Shown here: piece after piece, positions 1-12,430 of the stretch
Layout of the letters: each line of letters opens with the position of its first letter
How positions within the stretch are numbered: the stretch's first letter is position 1
DNA from: Serratia sp. DD3
Lineage (GTDB): Bacteria; Pseudomonadota; Gammaproteobacteria; Enterobacterales; Enterobacteriaceae
DNA: 64,000 nt
Assembly (NCBI RefSeq): GCF_000496755.2
Contig: NZ_AYKS02000071.1
Location: 62,001 to 126,000 of the forward strand
Direction of reading: 5' to 3'
Made by a program: the position numbers and the translations under genes
The notes under the pieces: generated by a model
What the model saw: the letters and a program-made list of their open reading frames with translations, nothing else
Told to the model about the DNA's origin: nothing
Databases searched by the model: none

Positions 1-978
1 GGTTGGCAGGCGTGCCATAAACTCAGGCCAAATCTCGCTAGGCTCGGTCGCGCTGGTGGTGGTGCCATCCACCATAAACAGCACGCGGTCTGCTTGCTCG
101 ATCTCATTCCACGCACGTTCGATACCAATACGCTCCACTTCGTCCATGGCATCCCGCAGGCCTGCAGTATCGATAATATGTAGTGGCATACCGTCGATAT
201 GAATATGTTCACGCAGTACATCACGGGTGGTACCGGCAATATCGGTCACAATGGCGGCTTCACGCCCTGCTAACGCATTCAACAGGCTGGATTTCCCGGC
301 ATTGGGCCGCCCGGCAATCACGACTTTCATCCCTTCACGCAATAAGCTGCCCTGGCGTGCTTCTGCCCGCACGTTATCCAGGTCGGCGATAACACGATTA
401 AGCTGCGCTTCGATTTTGCCATCTGAAAGAAAGTCAATTTCCTCATCAGGAAAGTCGATTGCCGCTTCTACGTAGATACGCAGGTGAGTGAGTGCTTCCA
501 CCAGTTGGTGGATACGGCTAGAAAACGCCCCTTGTAACGAGTTCATCGCCGAGCGTGCCGCTTGCTCTGAGCTGGCATCGATCAAGTCGGCAATGGCCTC
601 GGCCTGGGCCAGATCCAGTTTGTCATTGAGGAACGCGCGCTCTGAGAATTCACCCGGGCGGGCAATGCGTACACGGGGTAACGCCAGCACACGTTTTAGC
701 AACAAATCGAGAATAACCGGCCCACCGTGCCCCTGAAGTTCCAGGACATCTTCACCGGTAAAGGAATTGGGGGCCGGGAACCACAGCGCAATACCCTGAT
801 CCAGGGTACTGCCATCGGCATCGCGGAATGGCAGATAATCGGCATGACGTGGTTTGGGCAGTTTGCCAAGCAGCGCCAGAGCCACCTCTTTGGCGTCATG
901 GCCTGAGATGCGCAGAATGCCTACACCGCCACGCCCAGGTGGTGTGGCAATGGCCGTGATGGTATCAGAGTTGTTCAT
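1..978 (-). CDS. mnmE: MnmE tRNA-modification GTPase, N-terminal part (runs off the left edge)
   Basis: With MnmG this GTPase installs the carboxymethylaminomethyl group on the wobble uridine of certain tRNAs. The visible part is about 326 of the family's roughly 454 residues. It starts at an ATG at 976-978 ([18 protein letters not shown]) and holds the N-terminal tetrahydrofolate-binding domain, the helical domain and the start of the G domain. The P-loop [10 protein letters not shown], the switch motif GTTRD and the DTAG motif are all readable. The C-terminal FCIGK catalytic motif lies outside the window. It sits downstream of yidC in the same orientation, as in E. coli, with a hairpin between them. 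Identity is certain; completeness cannot be judged. Confidence 0.96.
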   Translation of the reverse strand, partial: MNNSDTITAIATPPGRGGVGILRISGHDAKEVALALLGKLPKPRHADYLPFRDADGSTLDQGIALWFPAPNSFTGEDVLELQGHGGPVILDLLLKRVLALPRVRIARPGEFSERAFLNDKLDLAQAEAIADLIDASSEQAARSAMNSLQGAFSSRIHQLVEALTHLRIYVEAAIDFPDEEIDFLSDGKIEAQLNRVIADLDNVRAEARQGSLLREGMKVVIAGRPNAGKSSLLNALAGREAAIVTDIAGTTRDVLREHIHIDGMPLHIIDTAGLRDAMDEVERIGIERAWNEIEQADRVLFMVDGTTTSATEPSEIWPEFMARLPT

Positions 979-1005
979 TGCCGGTTATCTCTCAATAATA
1001 TGCAT

Positions 1006-1035
1006 GTAAAAAGGCGGCCTAGATGACCGCCTTAC
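1006..1035 (-). terminator. Hairpin between yidC and mnmE
   Basis: On the minus strand AAGGCGG (1027-1033) pairs with CCGCCTT (1011-1017), followed by further T residues. It lies just after the yidC stop and just before mnmE, so it may terminate or attenuate readthrough from the yidC operon. Confidence 0.6.
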
Positions 1036-1117
1036 ATTGGCTTGTTATGCCCTTCGTCAATAAAGCTGCAGCGGTGTTACTGGCTACAGCTTGGATGAAC
1101 TCAGGGATAAAGCTGTA

Positions 1118-2755
1118 TTATGCCTTTTTGTTATCGCGGCTATGCAGGCCACGTTTTTCCAGCCCGCGATAAATCAACTGCTGCTGGATGATGGTCACCA
1201 AGTTACTGACGGTATAGTACAGCACCAGACCAGACGGGAACCACAGGAAGAACACTGTGAAGATCACCGGCATAAAGGTCATGATTTTCTGCTGCATTGG
1301 GTCAGTCACAGTAGTAGGCGACATCTTCTGGATGAAGAACATCGTCACACCCATCAGCAACGGCAGGATGTAGTACGGATCCTGTGCTGATAAGTCATGA
1401 ATCCACAAGATAAACGGCGCATGGCGCAGTTCAACCGAGCTCATCAGCATGTAGTACAGCGCCAGGAAGATTGGCATCTGGATGAGCAGCGGCAAGCAAC
1501 CCCCCAGAGGGTTTACTTTTTCCGCTTTGTACAGCGCCATCATCTCTTGGCTCATACGCTGCTTGTCATCACCAATACGCTCACGCATTGCCTGCAGTTT
1601 TGGCTGCAGCATGCGCATTTTGGCCATCGATGTGTACTGCGCTTTGGTTAGCGGGTACATGATGCCACGTACGATAAAGGTGATGATGATGATTGAGAAA
1701 CCCCAGTTGCCGATAAATCCGTTGATGAACTTCAGCAATTTGAACAGTGGTTGAGACAAAAACCACAACCAGCCGTAATCCACCGTCAAATCCAGATGGG
1801 GTGCCAGCGTGGCCATTTTATCTTGCAGTTCCGGGCCTACCCATAAGGTGGCATTCAGTTGTTTCTCAGCACCTGGCGCTACCACAACCGGCGTTGCTTT
1901 GAAGCCGATGGTAGACAGATTATCGCCTGGTTTGGCGGTATAGAAGGTATTTTGACCTTCCGTCTGAGGTATCCAGGCTGTAGCAAAATATTGCTGCAAC
2001 ATGGCAACCCAACCACCCTGGGTGGTGATATTCAGGTTCTCTTCTTTATCAAACGCATACTTTTGGTATTTGTTGTCACTGGAAGAGTAAGCCGCGCCAC
2101 GGAAGGTGTGCAGTGCAAAATTACTGCTGCCAGTATCGCGGTGTTGCGGCAACTGTGTGGTTTGCTTCAGTTGACCAAATAGCGTCAATTCAAGTGGAGA
2201 CGCACTTTTGTTAACAATGGAGTAATCCACACCAATGGCATAATGGTTACGCTTGAGCACAAAGGTTTTGGTGAACAACGAGCCGTCTTTACCGGTAAAG
2301 GTCAGTGGGATCCGCAGCTCATCCTGACCATCAGCTAAGGTGAAAGTATCTTGTGCGGCTGTGAAGAGAGGACGCTCACCGTTGGCAGGATTATCTGGCC
2401 CGTCTCTGCCGGTCAGGCCACTTTGCGCCTGATAAACAAATCCTGGCGTAGTTTCCAGCAATTCGAATGGCGTCACTGACCCCAGGGACTCTGGGTAGGC
2501 CAGCAGTTTAGCCTGCTCAATGTCACCACCACGAGTATTGATGGTCAACGACAGCACATCTGTATTAACGGTAATCAATTTACCTTGGCCACTGGCTGGC
2601 ACAGCCTGGCTTGCGGTATCACCGCTTGTAGGGTTCGTTGTCTGTTGCGTGGTCTGGGGTGCTGGCTGCGGACTGTTATCCTTTTGCCAAGCATCCCAAA
2701 TCAGAAAAGACACGAACAGAAAAGCGATGAGAAGAAGATTGCGTTGCGAATCCAT
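1118..2755 (-). CDS. yidC: Membrane protein insertase YidC
   Basis: YidC inserts proteins into the inner membrane, alone or with SecYEG. The protein has 545 residues, against 548 in E. coli. It shows an N-terminal membrane anchor (about residues 5-20, [17 protein letters not shown]), a large periplasmic beta domain (about 50-340) and the conserved Oxa1-type core (about 350-530). The core includes the groove arginine in [15 protein letters not shown] and the cytoplasmic helical hairpin after it. The basic C-terminal tail is typical. It lies in the rpmH-rnpA-yidD-yidC-mnmE cluster, two bases downstream of yidD, so co-transcription is expected. Confidence 0.98.
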   Translation of the reverse strand: MDSQRNLLLIAFLFVSFLIWDAWQKDNSPQPAPQTTQQTTNPTSGDTASQAVPASGQGKLITVNTDVLSLTINTRGGDIEQAKLLAYPESLGSVTPFELLETTPGFVYQAQSGLTGRDGPDNPANGERPLFTAAQDTFTLADGQDELRIPLTFTGKDGSLFTKTFVLKRNHYAIGVDYSIVNKSASPLELTLFGQLKQTTQLPQHRDTGSSNFALHTFRGAAYSSSDNKYQKYAFDKEENLNITTQGGWVAMLQQYFATAWIPQTEGQNTFYTAKPGDNLSTIGFKATPVVVAPGAEKQLNATLWVGPELQDKMATLAPHLDLTVDYGWLWFLSQPLFKLLKFINGFIGNWGFSIIIITFIVRGIMYPLTKAQYTSMAKMRMLQPKLQAMRERIGDDKQRMSQEMMALYKAEKVNPLGGCLPLLIQMPIFLALYYMLMSSVELRHAPFILWIHDLSAQDPYYILPLLMGVTMFFIQKMSPTTVTDPMQQKIMTFMPVIFTVFFLWFPSGLVLYYTVSNLVTIIQQQLIYRGLEKRGLHSRDNKKA

Positions 2756-2757
2756 CG

Positions 2758-3015
2758 TTAGTGTTCTCTGTTATCGTTGGTTTTCGGTGGTACGGGATCA
2801 TCGCCACCTGGGTTCAAAGGATGGCATTTTAATACGCGTTTCAATGTCAACCAACTGCCTTTTAACATCCCAAACCTGCTTAATGCCTCAATTGCGTAAT
2901 GAGAACATGTCGGCTGGAAGCGACAGCGTGGCCCAAGCAGTGGGCTCAATACGAGTTGATAACCCCGTACCACCCCAATCAAGATGCGGGAGCCAAGCGA
3001 CAATGGCGACGCCAT
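2758..3015 (-). CDS. yidD: Membrane protein insertion efficiency factor YidD
   Basis: This 85-residue protein is a small amphipathic membrane-associated factor that helps YidC-dependent insertion. The family signature is clear: [20 protein letters not shown] followed by SHYAIEAL and the [13 protein letters not shown] tail with conserved cysteines. The frame starts inside the 3' end of rnpA (37-base overlap), the usual arrangement in this operon, and ends two bases before yidC. The overlap suggests translational coupling to rnpA. Confidence 0.96.
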   Translation of the reverse strand: MASPLSLGSRILIGVVRGYQLVLSPLLGPRCRFQPTCSHYAIEALSRFGMLKGSWLTLKRVLKCHPLNPGGDDPVPPKTNDNREH

Positions 3016-3338
3016 AATTTTTCCAAAACTTCCGTCAGTGCACGGTTATCCAACTCAGCTATCCCCTTTTTGGCAACCACGACAAAATCCATCGCTGGTA
3101 ATTGGTGCTGGCGTAAACGGAAACTTTCGCGTGTCAGGCGTTTGATCCGGTTACGTTCATGCGCACGCTTGACGTGTTTTTTGGCGACAGTAAGACCGAT
3201 GCGGGGATGCCCCAGCAGGTTTTGGCGGCCGAGGATGGTGATTTGCGGCGTGCCAGCTCTTTGTGGCTGCTGGAAGACGAAAGTGAAATGAGTGGGAGTT
3301 AACAAACGTAACTCCCTGGGAAAAGCGAGCTTAACCAC
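2979..3338 (-). CDS. rnpA: Ribonuclease P protein component
   Basis: RnpA is the protein subunit of RNase P, which matures tRNA 5' ends together with the rnpB RNA. The 119-residue product carries the RNR signature ([14 protein letters not shown]) that contacts the RNA, and the N-terminal [17 protein letters not shown] region that binds the tRNA leader. It lies 18 bases downstream of rpmH in the same orientation and overlaps yidD. A tail of about 119 residues is normal for enterobacteria. Confidence 0.97.
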   Translation of the reverse strand: MVKLAFPRELRLLTPTHFTFVFQQPQRAGTPQITILGRQNLLGHPRIGLTVAKKHVKRAHERNRIKRLTRESFRLRQHQLPAMDFVVVAKKGIAELDNRALTEVLEKLWRRHCRLAPAS

Positions 3339-3356
3339 TCAGGGGGTTAGCTTTTA

Positions 3357-3509
<153 letters not shown>

Positions 3510-3541
3510 CTAAACTTAAATGAATTACTAATATAGTCATC

Positions 3542-3660
3542 ATACTTCAAGTGACCGGGGTGTTGGCTTGTGTCCACTAGCCTCAGTCGCATCATTTTCT
3601 ATGCTTCTGGCGACTCTCGACCTTGCTGCCTACATCCCACTCGAATTATGTAGAGTATAA
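3542..3660. repeat. Dispersed imperfect palindromic repeat, copy A
   Basis: About 119 bp with related ends: it begins ATACTTCAAG and ends CTCGAATTATGTAGAGTATA, so the termini are imperfect inverted repeats. A second copy lies at 61768-61896 in the opposite orientation. The shared blocks are TACTTCAAG, GGGTGTT, CAGTC, TTTTCTATGCT, CTGG and CTCGAATTAT. No reading frame is preserved. It sits between the rpmH promoter and the dnaA regulatory region. Confidence 0.75.
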
Positions 3661-4003
3661 GTCAAATGCGTTTGACTACTCGGCGTGAAGATGACCGACG
3701 CCTCAATCGCAATATAAAGAGGCGGGATTGTAATAATTGTACAGCCCTGAGTCAATTCACATCGCGCCCCTTTCATCTTTCAGGCCGCAGTTTTGCTGCC
3801 TGTCATTTGAAATTGATGGGGGTAGTCTACTTGGTTGTTAGCCAAGTAAAGCACGGTCTTGGCCCATAATCACCGCAGGATCCTGTCTGGTAAATAACCC
3901 GACCAATCAGAACCAAGTATCACACGTGGGCGAAGATTATACGGACTCAAGGGTAAATCACAAGGATCTCCGTGCGATCCTCGGCATTTTTCGCCAGGAT
4001 CCT

Positions 4004-4012
4004 GGTGGATAA
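4004..4012 (-). promoter_or_regulatory. Probable DnaA box (one mismatch)
   Basis: The plus strand reads GGTGGATAA, one base off the complement of TTATCCACA. It lies about 110 bp upstream of the perfect box and 340 bp before dnaA. Confidence 0.5.
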
Positions 4013-4112
4013 CCCAGTACAACGGGCTTATGGTGTGAAAAAGAAGGCGATCGACTACCGTGATTGCAGCGGTTGCTTTCTGTTGGTTAAAATATCACCA
4101 CACGCTCTTGGC

Positions 4113-4121
4113 TGTGGATAA
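4113..4121 (-). promoter_or_regulatory. Perfect DnaA box upstream of dnaA
   Basis: The plus strand reads TGTGGATAA, the exact complement of the consensus TTATCCACA. Its location 229 bp before the dnaA start fits the autoregulatory box between the dnaA promoters in E. coli. Confidence 0.85.
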
Positions 4122-4349
4122 AATGGATCTAATCTGTGATGAAGGAGAGGATCTCTTGCTCGGATTGCGCTATGATCCGTCATTCGGATCCCGATCCTAA
4201 ACAGGGATCATCAGGTTATGCTACCAAGGTGTTCCACATGCTTCTAGCGGTTTTCAGCCGATGAAGGCCTGTGGGCATCATCATGAGTGATAAAAAAGTA
4301 ACCTGATCCTTTTCTTTTTATTTTTGATCTTGTTCGAGTGGAGTCCGCC

Positions 4350-5744
4350 GTGTCACTTTCGCTTTGGCAGCAGTGCCTTGCCCGATTGCAGGATGAGTTA
4401 CCAGCCACAGAATTTAGTATGTGGATACGCCCATTACAGGCGGAACTGAGTGACAATACTCTGGCGCTGTATGCGCCCAATCGTTTTGTGCTGGATTGGG
4501 TGCGCGATAAGTACTTAAACAATATCAATGGGCTGCTTAATGATTTTTGTGGGACTGATGTGCCACTATTGCGTTTTGAGGTGGGCAGTAAACCTCTGAC
4601 ACGAACGATAAGTCAGGCGGCTACGGCCAGCGTCAACAATGCACCGGCAGCCCCAGTGGCCCGTACTGCGGCACCTTCTCGTCACAGTTGGGATAATGCC
4701 GCACCGCCACCCGAGCTTTCTTACCGTTCCAATGTTAACCCCAAACATACTTTCGATAACTTCGTTGAAGGTAAGTCGAACCAACTGGCGCGCGCTGCGG
4801 CTCGGCAAGTGGCAGATAACCCTGGTGGGGCTTATAACCCACTCTTCCTGTATGGTGGAACCGGCTTGGGTAAAACTCACCTGTTGCATGCGGTGGGCAA
4901 TGGCATCATGGCGCGTAAAGCCAATGCCAAAGTGGTTTATATGCACTCGGAACGTTTTGTGCAGGATATGGTTAAGGCGTTGCAGAATAACGCGATTGAA
5001 GAATTCAAGCGCTACTACCGTTCGGTGGATGCGTTGCTGATCGATGACATTCAGTTTTTTGCCAATAAAGAGCGTTCGCAGGAAGAGTTTTTCCATACTT
5101 TTAACGCGTTGTTGGAAGGCAACCAACAGATCATCCTCACTTCTGACCGTTATCCTAAAGAGATTAACGGGGTGGAAGATCGTTTGAAGTCTCGCTTTGG
5201 TTGGGGCCTGACGGTGGCAATTGAACCACCAGAGCTGGAAACCCGCGTGGCGATCCTGATGAAAAAGGCAGATGAAAACAATATTCGTTTGCCGGGTGAA
5301 GTGGCGTTCTTTATCGCTAAACGTCTACGTTCCAACGTGCGTGAACTGGAAGGGGCGTTGAACCGGGTGATTGCCAATGCTAATTTTACTGGCCGCGCCA
5401 TTACCATTGATTTCGTGCGTGAAGCGTTGCGCGATCTACTGGCGTTGCAGGAAAAGCTGGTCACTATCGATAATATTCAAAAGACGGTGGCAGAGTATTA
5501 TAAAATAAAAGTAGCGGATCTGCTGTCGAAGCGGCGTTCCCGTTCCGTTGCTCGCCCGCGCCAGATGGCGATGGCATTGTCAAAGGAACTCACCAACCAC
5601 AGCTTGCCAGAAATCGGCGATGCGTTTGGTGGCCGCGACCATACCACGGTGTTGCACGCCTGCCGGAAAATTGAGCAGCTGCGTGAAGAAAGTCACGACA
5701 TCAAAGAAGATTTTTCCAATTTAATCAGAACATTGTCGTCATAG
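4350..5744 (+). CDS. dnaA: Chromosomal replication initiator DnaA
   Basis: DnaA binds oriC and opens it for replication. The 464-residue protein starts at a GTG at 4350 (reads [17 protein letters not shown], matching E. coli), with GGAG at 4340-4343 six bases upstream. A GTG four codons earlier is in frame but has no family support. Domain I spans roughly 1-85, a short variable linker follows, and the AAA+ domain has Walker [10 protein letters not shown] and Walker [11 protein letters not shown]-terminal domain IV carries the DNA-binding signature [14 protein letters not shown]. dnaN follows 5 bases after the stop, so the two are probably one transcript. Confidence 0.98.
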   Translation: MSLSLWQQCLARLQDELPATEFSMWIRPLQAELSDNTLALYAPNRFVLDWVRDKYLNNINGLLNDFCGTDVPLLRFEVGSKPLTRTISQAATASVNNAPAAPVARTAAPSRHSWDNAAPPPELSYRSNVNPKHTFDNFVEGKSNQLARAAARQVADNPGGAYNPLFLYGGTGLGKTHLLHAVGNGIMARKANAKVVYMHSERFVQDMVKALQNNAIEEFKRYYRSVDALLIDDIQFFANKERSQEEFFHTFNALLEGNQQIILTSDRYPKEINGVEDRLKSRFGWGLTVAIEPPELETRVAILMKKADENNIRLPGEVAFFIAKRLRSNVRELEGALNRVIANANFTGRAITIDFVREALRDLLALQEKLVTIDNIQKTVAEYYKIKVADLLSKRRSRSVARPRQMAMALSKELTNHSLPEIGDAFGGRDHTTVLHACRKIEQLREESHDIKEDFSNLIRTLSS

Positions 5745-5749
5745 CGCAT

Positions 5750-6850
5750 ATGAAATTTATCGTTGAACGTGAGCATCTGCTAAAACCGCTGCAACAGGTG
5801 AGTAGCCCACTGGGTGGCCGCCCAACGTTGCCAATTCTGGGTAACCTGTTATTGCAGGTAACGGAAGGTTCTCTATTGTTGACGGGAACCGATCTGGAAA
5901 TGGAGATGGTGGCACGCGTCTCTCTCTCCCAGCCCTATGAAGTGGGGGCGACCACCGTCCCTGCACGTAAATTTTTTGATATCTGCCGGGGTTTACCGGA
6001 AGGTGCCGAGATTACCGTCACGCTTGAAAGTGAGCGCATGTTGGTGCGTTCTGGCCGTAGTCGTTTTTCATTATCCACGCTACCGGCGGTAGACTTTCCG
6101 AATCTGGATGATTGGCAGAGTGAAGTGGAGTTCACGCTACCGCAGGCGACCTTAAAGCGCCTGATCGATGCGACCCAGTTCTCGATGGCGCATCAGGATG
6201 TGCGCTATTACCTCAACGGCATGTTGTTTGAGACCGAAGGGGAAGAGCTCCGCACTGTGGCGACTGATGGTCACCGTCTGGCGGTATGCGCCATGCCGAT
6301 TGGTCAATCCTTACCGACACATTCGGTGATTGTGCCACGTAAAGGGGTGATGGAGCTGGTGCGTCTGCTGGATGCTGGTGATACGCCACTCCGTGTACAG
6401 ATCGGCAGCAATAATATTCGCGCCCATGTGGGGGATTTTATCTTTACCTCCAAGTTGGTTGATGGCCGTTTCCCTGATTATCGTCGTGTATTGCCGAAGA
6501 ACCCTGACAAGACCTTAGAAGCCGGGTGTGACTTGCTTAAGCAGGCCTTTGCCCGTGCGGCCATTTTGTCGAATGAGAAGTTTCGCGGTGTCCGCCTGTA
6601 CGTCAGTCAAAATCAACTCAAGATCACTGCCAATAATCCGGAGCAGGAAGAGGCAGAAGAGATCCTTGATGTCAGCTATGATGGCAGCGAGATGGAAATT
6701 GGGTTTAACGTCAGCTACGTGCTGGATGTATTAAACTCGCTCAAGTGCGAGGATGTGCGTCTACTGCTGACTGATTCGGTCTCCAGCGTGCAGATTGAGG
6801 ACGCGGCCAGTCAGGCGGCGGCCTATGTTGTTATGCCAATGCGTTTGTAG
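5750..6850 (+). CDS. dnaN: DNA polymerase III beta sliding clamp
   Basis: The clamp holds replicative and repair polymerases on DNA as a dimeric ring. The product has 366 residues, the E. coli length. It starts MKFIVEREHLLKPLQQVS and ends AYVVMPMRL, the family C-terminus that lines the client-binding cleft. Three tandem clamp folds are expected at about 1-120, 121-245 and 246-366. It lies 5 bases after dnaA. In E. coli recF follows at once; here there is a 156-bp gap. Confidence 0.98.
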   Translation: MKFIVEREHLLKPLQQVSSPLGGRPTLPILGNLLLQVTEGSLLLTGTDLEMEMVARVSLSQPYEVGATTVPARKFFDICRGLPEGAEITVTLESERMLVRSGRSRFSLSTLPAVDFPNLDDWQSEVEFTLPQATLKRLIDATQFSMAHQDVRYYLNGMLFETEGEELRTVATDGHRLAVCAMPIGQSLPTHSVIVPRKGVMELVRLLDAGDTPLRVQIGSNNIRAHVGDFIFTSKLVDGRFPDYRRVLPKNPDKTLEAGCDLLKQAFARAAILSNEKFRGVRLYVSQNQLKITANNPEQEEAEEILDVSYDGSEMEIGFNVSYVLDVLNSLKCEDVRLLLTDSVSSVQIEDAASQAAAYVVMPMRL

Positions 6851-7006
6851 AAATTATCGGGCTATCTTACTTGCTCCTTTGTGATTGGGCCGTACTCGCA
6901 ATCCTGACGTACTCTGTGTACGCATCGGTTGCTGGGGGTTTTACGGCACGCAAATGGCTTGCGACGATAACGCCCAGGGTTGTTCGATGATTAAGATAAC
7001 TGCCGC
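6851..7006. repeat. 156-bp non-coding spacer with hairpin, between dnaN and recF
   Basis: This stretch separates two genes that are directly adjacent in E. coli. It has no open frame of note. It contains an imperfect hairpin centred near 6924: GCAAnCC...CGTAC opposite GTACG...GGnTGC around a TCTGT loop, flanked by CCGTA and TACGG. The composition and inverted structure suggest an inserted dispersed repeat rather than a promoter that evolved in place. This is inferred from structure; no second copy was found in the window. Confidence 0.45.
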
Positions 7007-8092
7007 ATGGCGTTAACGCGTTTACTGATTAAAGATTTCCGCAATATTGAAGCGGCGGATCTGGCTCCCGCACCTGGGTTTAACTTCCTGGTTGGGGCCA
7101 ATGGCAGTGGTAAAACCAGCGTATTAGAGGCGGTTTATACCCTTGGTCATGGGCGTGCTTTTCGCAGCTTGCAGGCTGGCCGAGTGATCCGTCATGATCA
7201 GCCGGAATTTGTACTGCATGGCCGGATTGAAGGGGCGGAACGTGAGTTATCAGTAGGACTAAGCCGAAGCCGGCAAGGTGACAGCAAAGTACGTATTGAT
7301 GGCAGCGATGGTCATAAAGTGGCGGAACTCGCCCAACTATTGCCCATGCAGTTGATTACTCCCGAAGGTTTTACTCTGCTCAATGGCGGGCCAAAATATC
7401 GGCGCGCGTTTGTGGATTGGGGATGCTTCCATGATGTACCCGGTTTTTTCACCGCCTGGAGCAACCTGAAACGGTTACTGAAGCAACGTAATGCTGGCTT
7501 GCGCCAAGTCAGTCGTTATGCGCAATTGCGCGCCTGGGATCAGCAGTTGGTTCCACTGGCTGAACGCATCAGCGAGTGGCGGGCGGCATACAGTGAGGCC
7601 ATTGCCGCCGATATTACTGCGACCTGTGCACAATTTTTGCCTGAATTTGCGTTAAATTTCTCTTTTCAGCGCGGTTGGGATAAAGAGAGTGACTATGGAG
7701 AGCTGTTGGAGCGGCAGTTTGAGCGCGACAGGGCATTAACCTATACCTCGGTTGGGCCACATAAAGCAGATTTCCGTATTCGTGCCGAAGGCACACCGGT
7801 AGAAGATTTATTATCACGCGGTCAGCTTAAATTGCTGATGTGTGCATTGCGCTTGGCGCAGGGTGAGTTTCTCACCCGGCAGAGCGGGCGGCGTTGCCTG
7901 TATCTGATTGATGATTTTGCCTCCGAGCTGGACACTGGCCGTCGCCGGTTGCTGGCTGAACGTCTGAAAGCCACTCAGGCTCAGGTTTTTGTCAGCGCGG
8001 TAAGTGCTGAACAAGTTACTGACATGATCGGTGAAAAGGGCAGGATGTTCCGTGTGGAACAGGGTAAAATAGAAGTTCAACCACAGGATTAA
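7007..8092 (+). CDS. recF: DNA replication and repair protein RecF
   Basis: RecF helps load RecA at single-strand gaps through RecOR. The 361-residue protein (357 in E. coli) is an SMC-like ABC ATPase. It has Walker [10 protein letters not shown] near residue 30, the signature [18 protein letters not shown] near 270, and Walker [14 protein letters not shown] near 300. It is 156 bp downstream of dnaN, unlike the tight spacing in E. coli, and 18 bp before gyrB. Confidence 0.98.
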   Translation: MALTRLLIKDFRNIEAADLAPAPGFNFLVGANGSGKTSVLEAVYTLGHGRAFRSLQAGRVIRHDQPEFVLHGRIEGAERELSVGLSRSRQGDSKVRIDGSDGHKVAELAQLLPMQLITPEGFTLLNGGPKYRRAFVDWGCFHDVPGFFTAWSNLKRLLKQRNAGLRQVSRYAQLRAWDQQLVPLAERISEWRAAYSEAIAADITATCAQFLPEFALNFSFQRGWDKESDYGELLERQFERDRALTYTSVGPHKADFRIRAEGTPVEDLLSRGQLKLLMCALRLAQGEFLTRQSGRRCLYLIDDFASELDTGRRRLLAERLKATQAQVFVSAVSAEQVTDMIGEKGRMFRVEQGKIEVQPQD

Positions 8093-10525
<2,433 letters not shown>

Positions 10526-10544
10526 TGCGTTAATCAGCAACAGA

Positions 10545-10577
10545 AAATCCGCGCCGGTGCTCCCGCGCGGATTTTTT
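10545..10577 (+). terminator. gyrB terminator
   Basis: AATCCGCGC (10546-10554) pairs with GCGCGGATT (10565-10573) around a 10-base loop, followed by a run of T. It lies 20 bases after the gyrB stop. Confidence 0.9.
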
Positions 10578-10684
10578 ATCGCTGCGTTTTAGTCTCGCTG
10601 AATTCTAGCCAGGCTAGGTTATCGTCTACCAACACCTTGCACCAACCTGATACCTACCAAGGAAACTTACCAAGAGAAATTCGT

Positions 10685-11494
10685 ATGGCGATTGAACTGA
10701 TAGCAATTGATATGGATGGCACGTTACTCAACCCTCAACACCAGATCACGCCAGCGGTGAAGCAAGCGATTAGTGCGGCGCGCGCTCAAGGGGTGAAGGT
10801 GGTGCTGGCTACAGGGCGGCCCTATGTGGGGGTGCAGGATTATCTATGTCAGTTGGATATGCAAGGCGCTGATGATTTCTGTATTACCTATAACGGTGCA
10901 TTGGTGCTTAAAGCCGCCGATGGAACCTGCATTCTGCAAGAAACCCTCAGTTTTGACGATTATCTCTATTTTGAGCAGTTAGCGCGGCAGCTTGGGGTGC
11001 ATTATCACGCATTTGATTTCGATACCCTGTATACCCCGAATAAAAACATTGGCAAATATACCATTCGTGAAGCGGGAATTACCGGTATTCCGTTGAAATA
11101 CCGTAGCGTAGAGGAGATGGATCGTACCCTACGTTTCCCGAAAGTGATGATGATTGATGAGCCTGAATTGTTAGAGCATGCCATCGCTCATTTGCCAGCG
11201 GAAGCCGGCGAGCGTTACACCATTATGAAAAGCGCCCCCTTTTACCTGGAAATCTTGCACCAGCGGGTTGATAAAGGCGCTGGGGTGAAAATGCTGGCGG
11301 ATCATCTGGGTATCAAACAGCAAAACGTGATGGCGCTGGGGGATCAGGGTAACGATATTGCGATGATTGAATATGCTGGTGTTGGCGTAGCGATGGGCAA
11401 TGCGATCGCGGAACTGAAAGAGATTGCCCAGTTTGTAACGAGTACCAACACCGAAGACGGCGTGGCACGCGCTATTGAGAAGTTCGTATTATAG
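10685..11494 (+). CDS. yidA: Sugar-phosphatase YidA (HAD family)
   Basis: YidA is a cytoplasmic HAD-superfamily phosphatase acting on sugar phosphates. From ATG 10685 the product is 269 residues (270 in E. coli) and begins MAIELIAIDMDGTLL, where DMDGTLL is the catalytic motif I. Motif II-like VVLATGRP and the motif IV acidic cluster GDQGNDIAMIEYAG with VGVAMGNA are present, typical of the Cof/type IIB subgroup. An in-frame start 48 bases upstream (10637) lacks family support. It is convergent with the cyclodeaminase gene; the stop codons overlap by 6 bases. Confidence 0.95.
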   Translation: MAIELIAIDMDGTLLNPQHQITPAVKQAISAARAQGVKVVLATGRPYVGVQDYLCQLDMQGADDFCITYNGALVLKAADGTCILQETLSFDDYLYFEQLARQLGVHYHAFDFDTLYTPNKNIGKYTIREAGITGIPLKYRSVEEMDRTLRFPKVMMIDEPELLEHAIAHLPAEAGERYTIMKSAPFYLEILHQRVDKGAGVKMLADHLGIKQQNVMALGDQGNDIAMIEYAGVGVAMGNAIAELKEIAQFVTSTNTEDGVARAIEKFVL

Positions 11495-12430
11495 TTTTGC
11501 CAGAATTCCTTTCACAATCTGAGCATCCTGAATGGCTAACCCGGTGAGGTCGGCCAAGGTGATCTGTTGTTCATTCTTTCTAACCCGCTCGCCACGAGCC
11601 AGTATTTCTCCGAACTCAACCACAGCTACTGACGCCAGTAAATTTTGCTGATAGGCACGAGCAATTTCACCATACTGACTGCATTGACTGAGTGCATCCA
11701 CCAGGATGGTGTCAGCTTTGGCGACCAACGCCGTTGCTAACTCCTGTTTTCCCTCAGCGTCTGACCCTACGGCGGTGATATGTGTTCCTGGGCGGATATC
11801 CTCTGCTTGCAGCAGGGGTTCACGGCTTGGCGTGGTGGTCACAATCAGATTGCAATGTGCCGCCAGTTCAGCGGCATTTTGGGTGGTATTTACCTGAAAA
11901 CCTTCCGCTTCAGCCCGTTGACAATAGTCAGCAAGGTGATGTGGGCTGCGACCCCAAAGCCACACTTGGCGACAGTCGGTGACCGTTTTAAGGTGTTGCA
12001 ATTGTAGCCATGCCTGCATTCCTGTGCCCACGATACCAATGGCCTGCACGTTTTGCGGTGCGCATAATTCCGCAGCGATGCGCCCAGCCAGGGCAGTACG
12101 TAATGCTGTCAGCCAGCCTTCATCCAACAGTAGCACCTGTGGTTTGCCAGTTTGCGCAGAAAAGGCCATCATTAAGCCTTGGTTGCTAGGCAGCCCTTGT
12201 TGTGGATTGTGGTAAAACCCAGAAGACACTTTCACCACAAAGTATTCTTCCCTTTCCAGCCATGCGGATTTAATACAACAGTCACCTGCCGCAGCTTCAA
12301 ACCGAAAGTGTTGCACTGGTGGCATCTGTACCTGGCGCGCAGAGTAGGCGATAAAACCGGTTTTTAGCAGTTGGGTGATGCTGTCGGCATCAAAAGCAGC
12401 AAGAATTTGTGTTTTATTAATGACTTTCAT
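11489..12430 (-). CDS. Ornithine cyclodeaminase/mu-crystallin family protein (EutC-like)
   Basis: This 313-residue enzyme belongs to the ornithine cyclodeaminase/mu-crystallin family of NAD(P)-dependent imine reductases and cyclodeaminases. The start is ATG 12430 (MKVINKTQILAAFDADSI), which overlaps the upstream dehydratase gene by 14 bases; a longer frame to 12475 is unlikely. The dinucleotide-binding loop GIVGTGMQA lies near residue 125 and the substrate-site segment VVKVSSGFYHNPQQG near 65-80. Pairing with a threonine-dehydratase-like gene resembles the eutB-eutC pair of hydroxyectoine degradation. No other ectoine-catabolism gene is nearby, so the substrate is not known. Confidence 0.85.
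   Translation of the reverse strand: MKVINKTQILAAFDADSITQLLKTGFIAYSARQVQMPPVQHFRFEAAAGDCCIKSAWLEREEYFVVKVSSGFYHNPQQGLPSNQGLMMAFSAQTGKPQVLLLDEGWLTALRTALAGRIAAELCAPQNVQAIGIVGTGMQAWLQLQHLKTVTDCRQVWLWGRSPHHLADYCQRAEAEGFQVNTTQNAAELAAHCNLIVTTTPSREPLLQAEDIRPGTHITAVGSDAEGKQELATALVAKADTILVDALSQCSQYGEIARAYQQNLLASVAVVEFGEILARGERVRKNEQQITLADLTGLAIQDAQIVKGILAKL

Larger units (their letters stand above)
3879..4329. promoter_or_regulatory. dnaA control region with a dense GATC cluster
   Basis: Thirteen GATC (Dam) sites start at 3879, 3965, 3976, 3998, 4049, 4126, 4150, 4174, 4187, 4193, 4206, 4305 and 4326. About two would be expected by chance in this length. In E. coli the dnaA promoter is likewise GATC-rich and is sequestered by SeqA after replication; the same control is inferred here. 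I could not place a convincing -35/-10 pair. The rest of 3661-3878 shows no gene. Confidence 0.7.

Noticed and set aside
4302..4313. ACCTGATCCTTT near dnaA, shared with the small-RNA body
   Set aside because: A 12-base same-sense match without the following stem or T-run structure; likely chance.
3661..4349. Possible chromosomal origin next to dnaA
   Set aside because: There is one perfect and one imperfect DnaA box and many GATC sites, but no AT-rich 13-mer array or box cluster. In enterobacteria oriC lies beside mnmG/mioC, not dnaA.
10626..10636. CCAACACC near yidA as a pairing site for the putative small RNAs
   Set aside because: An 8-base match is expected about twice by chance in a window this size.
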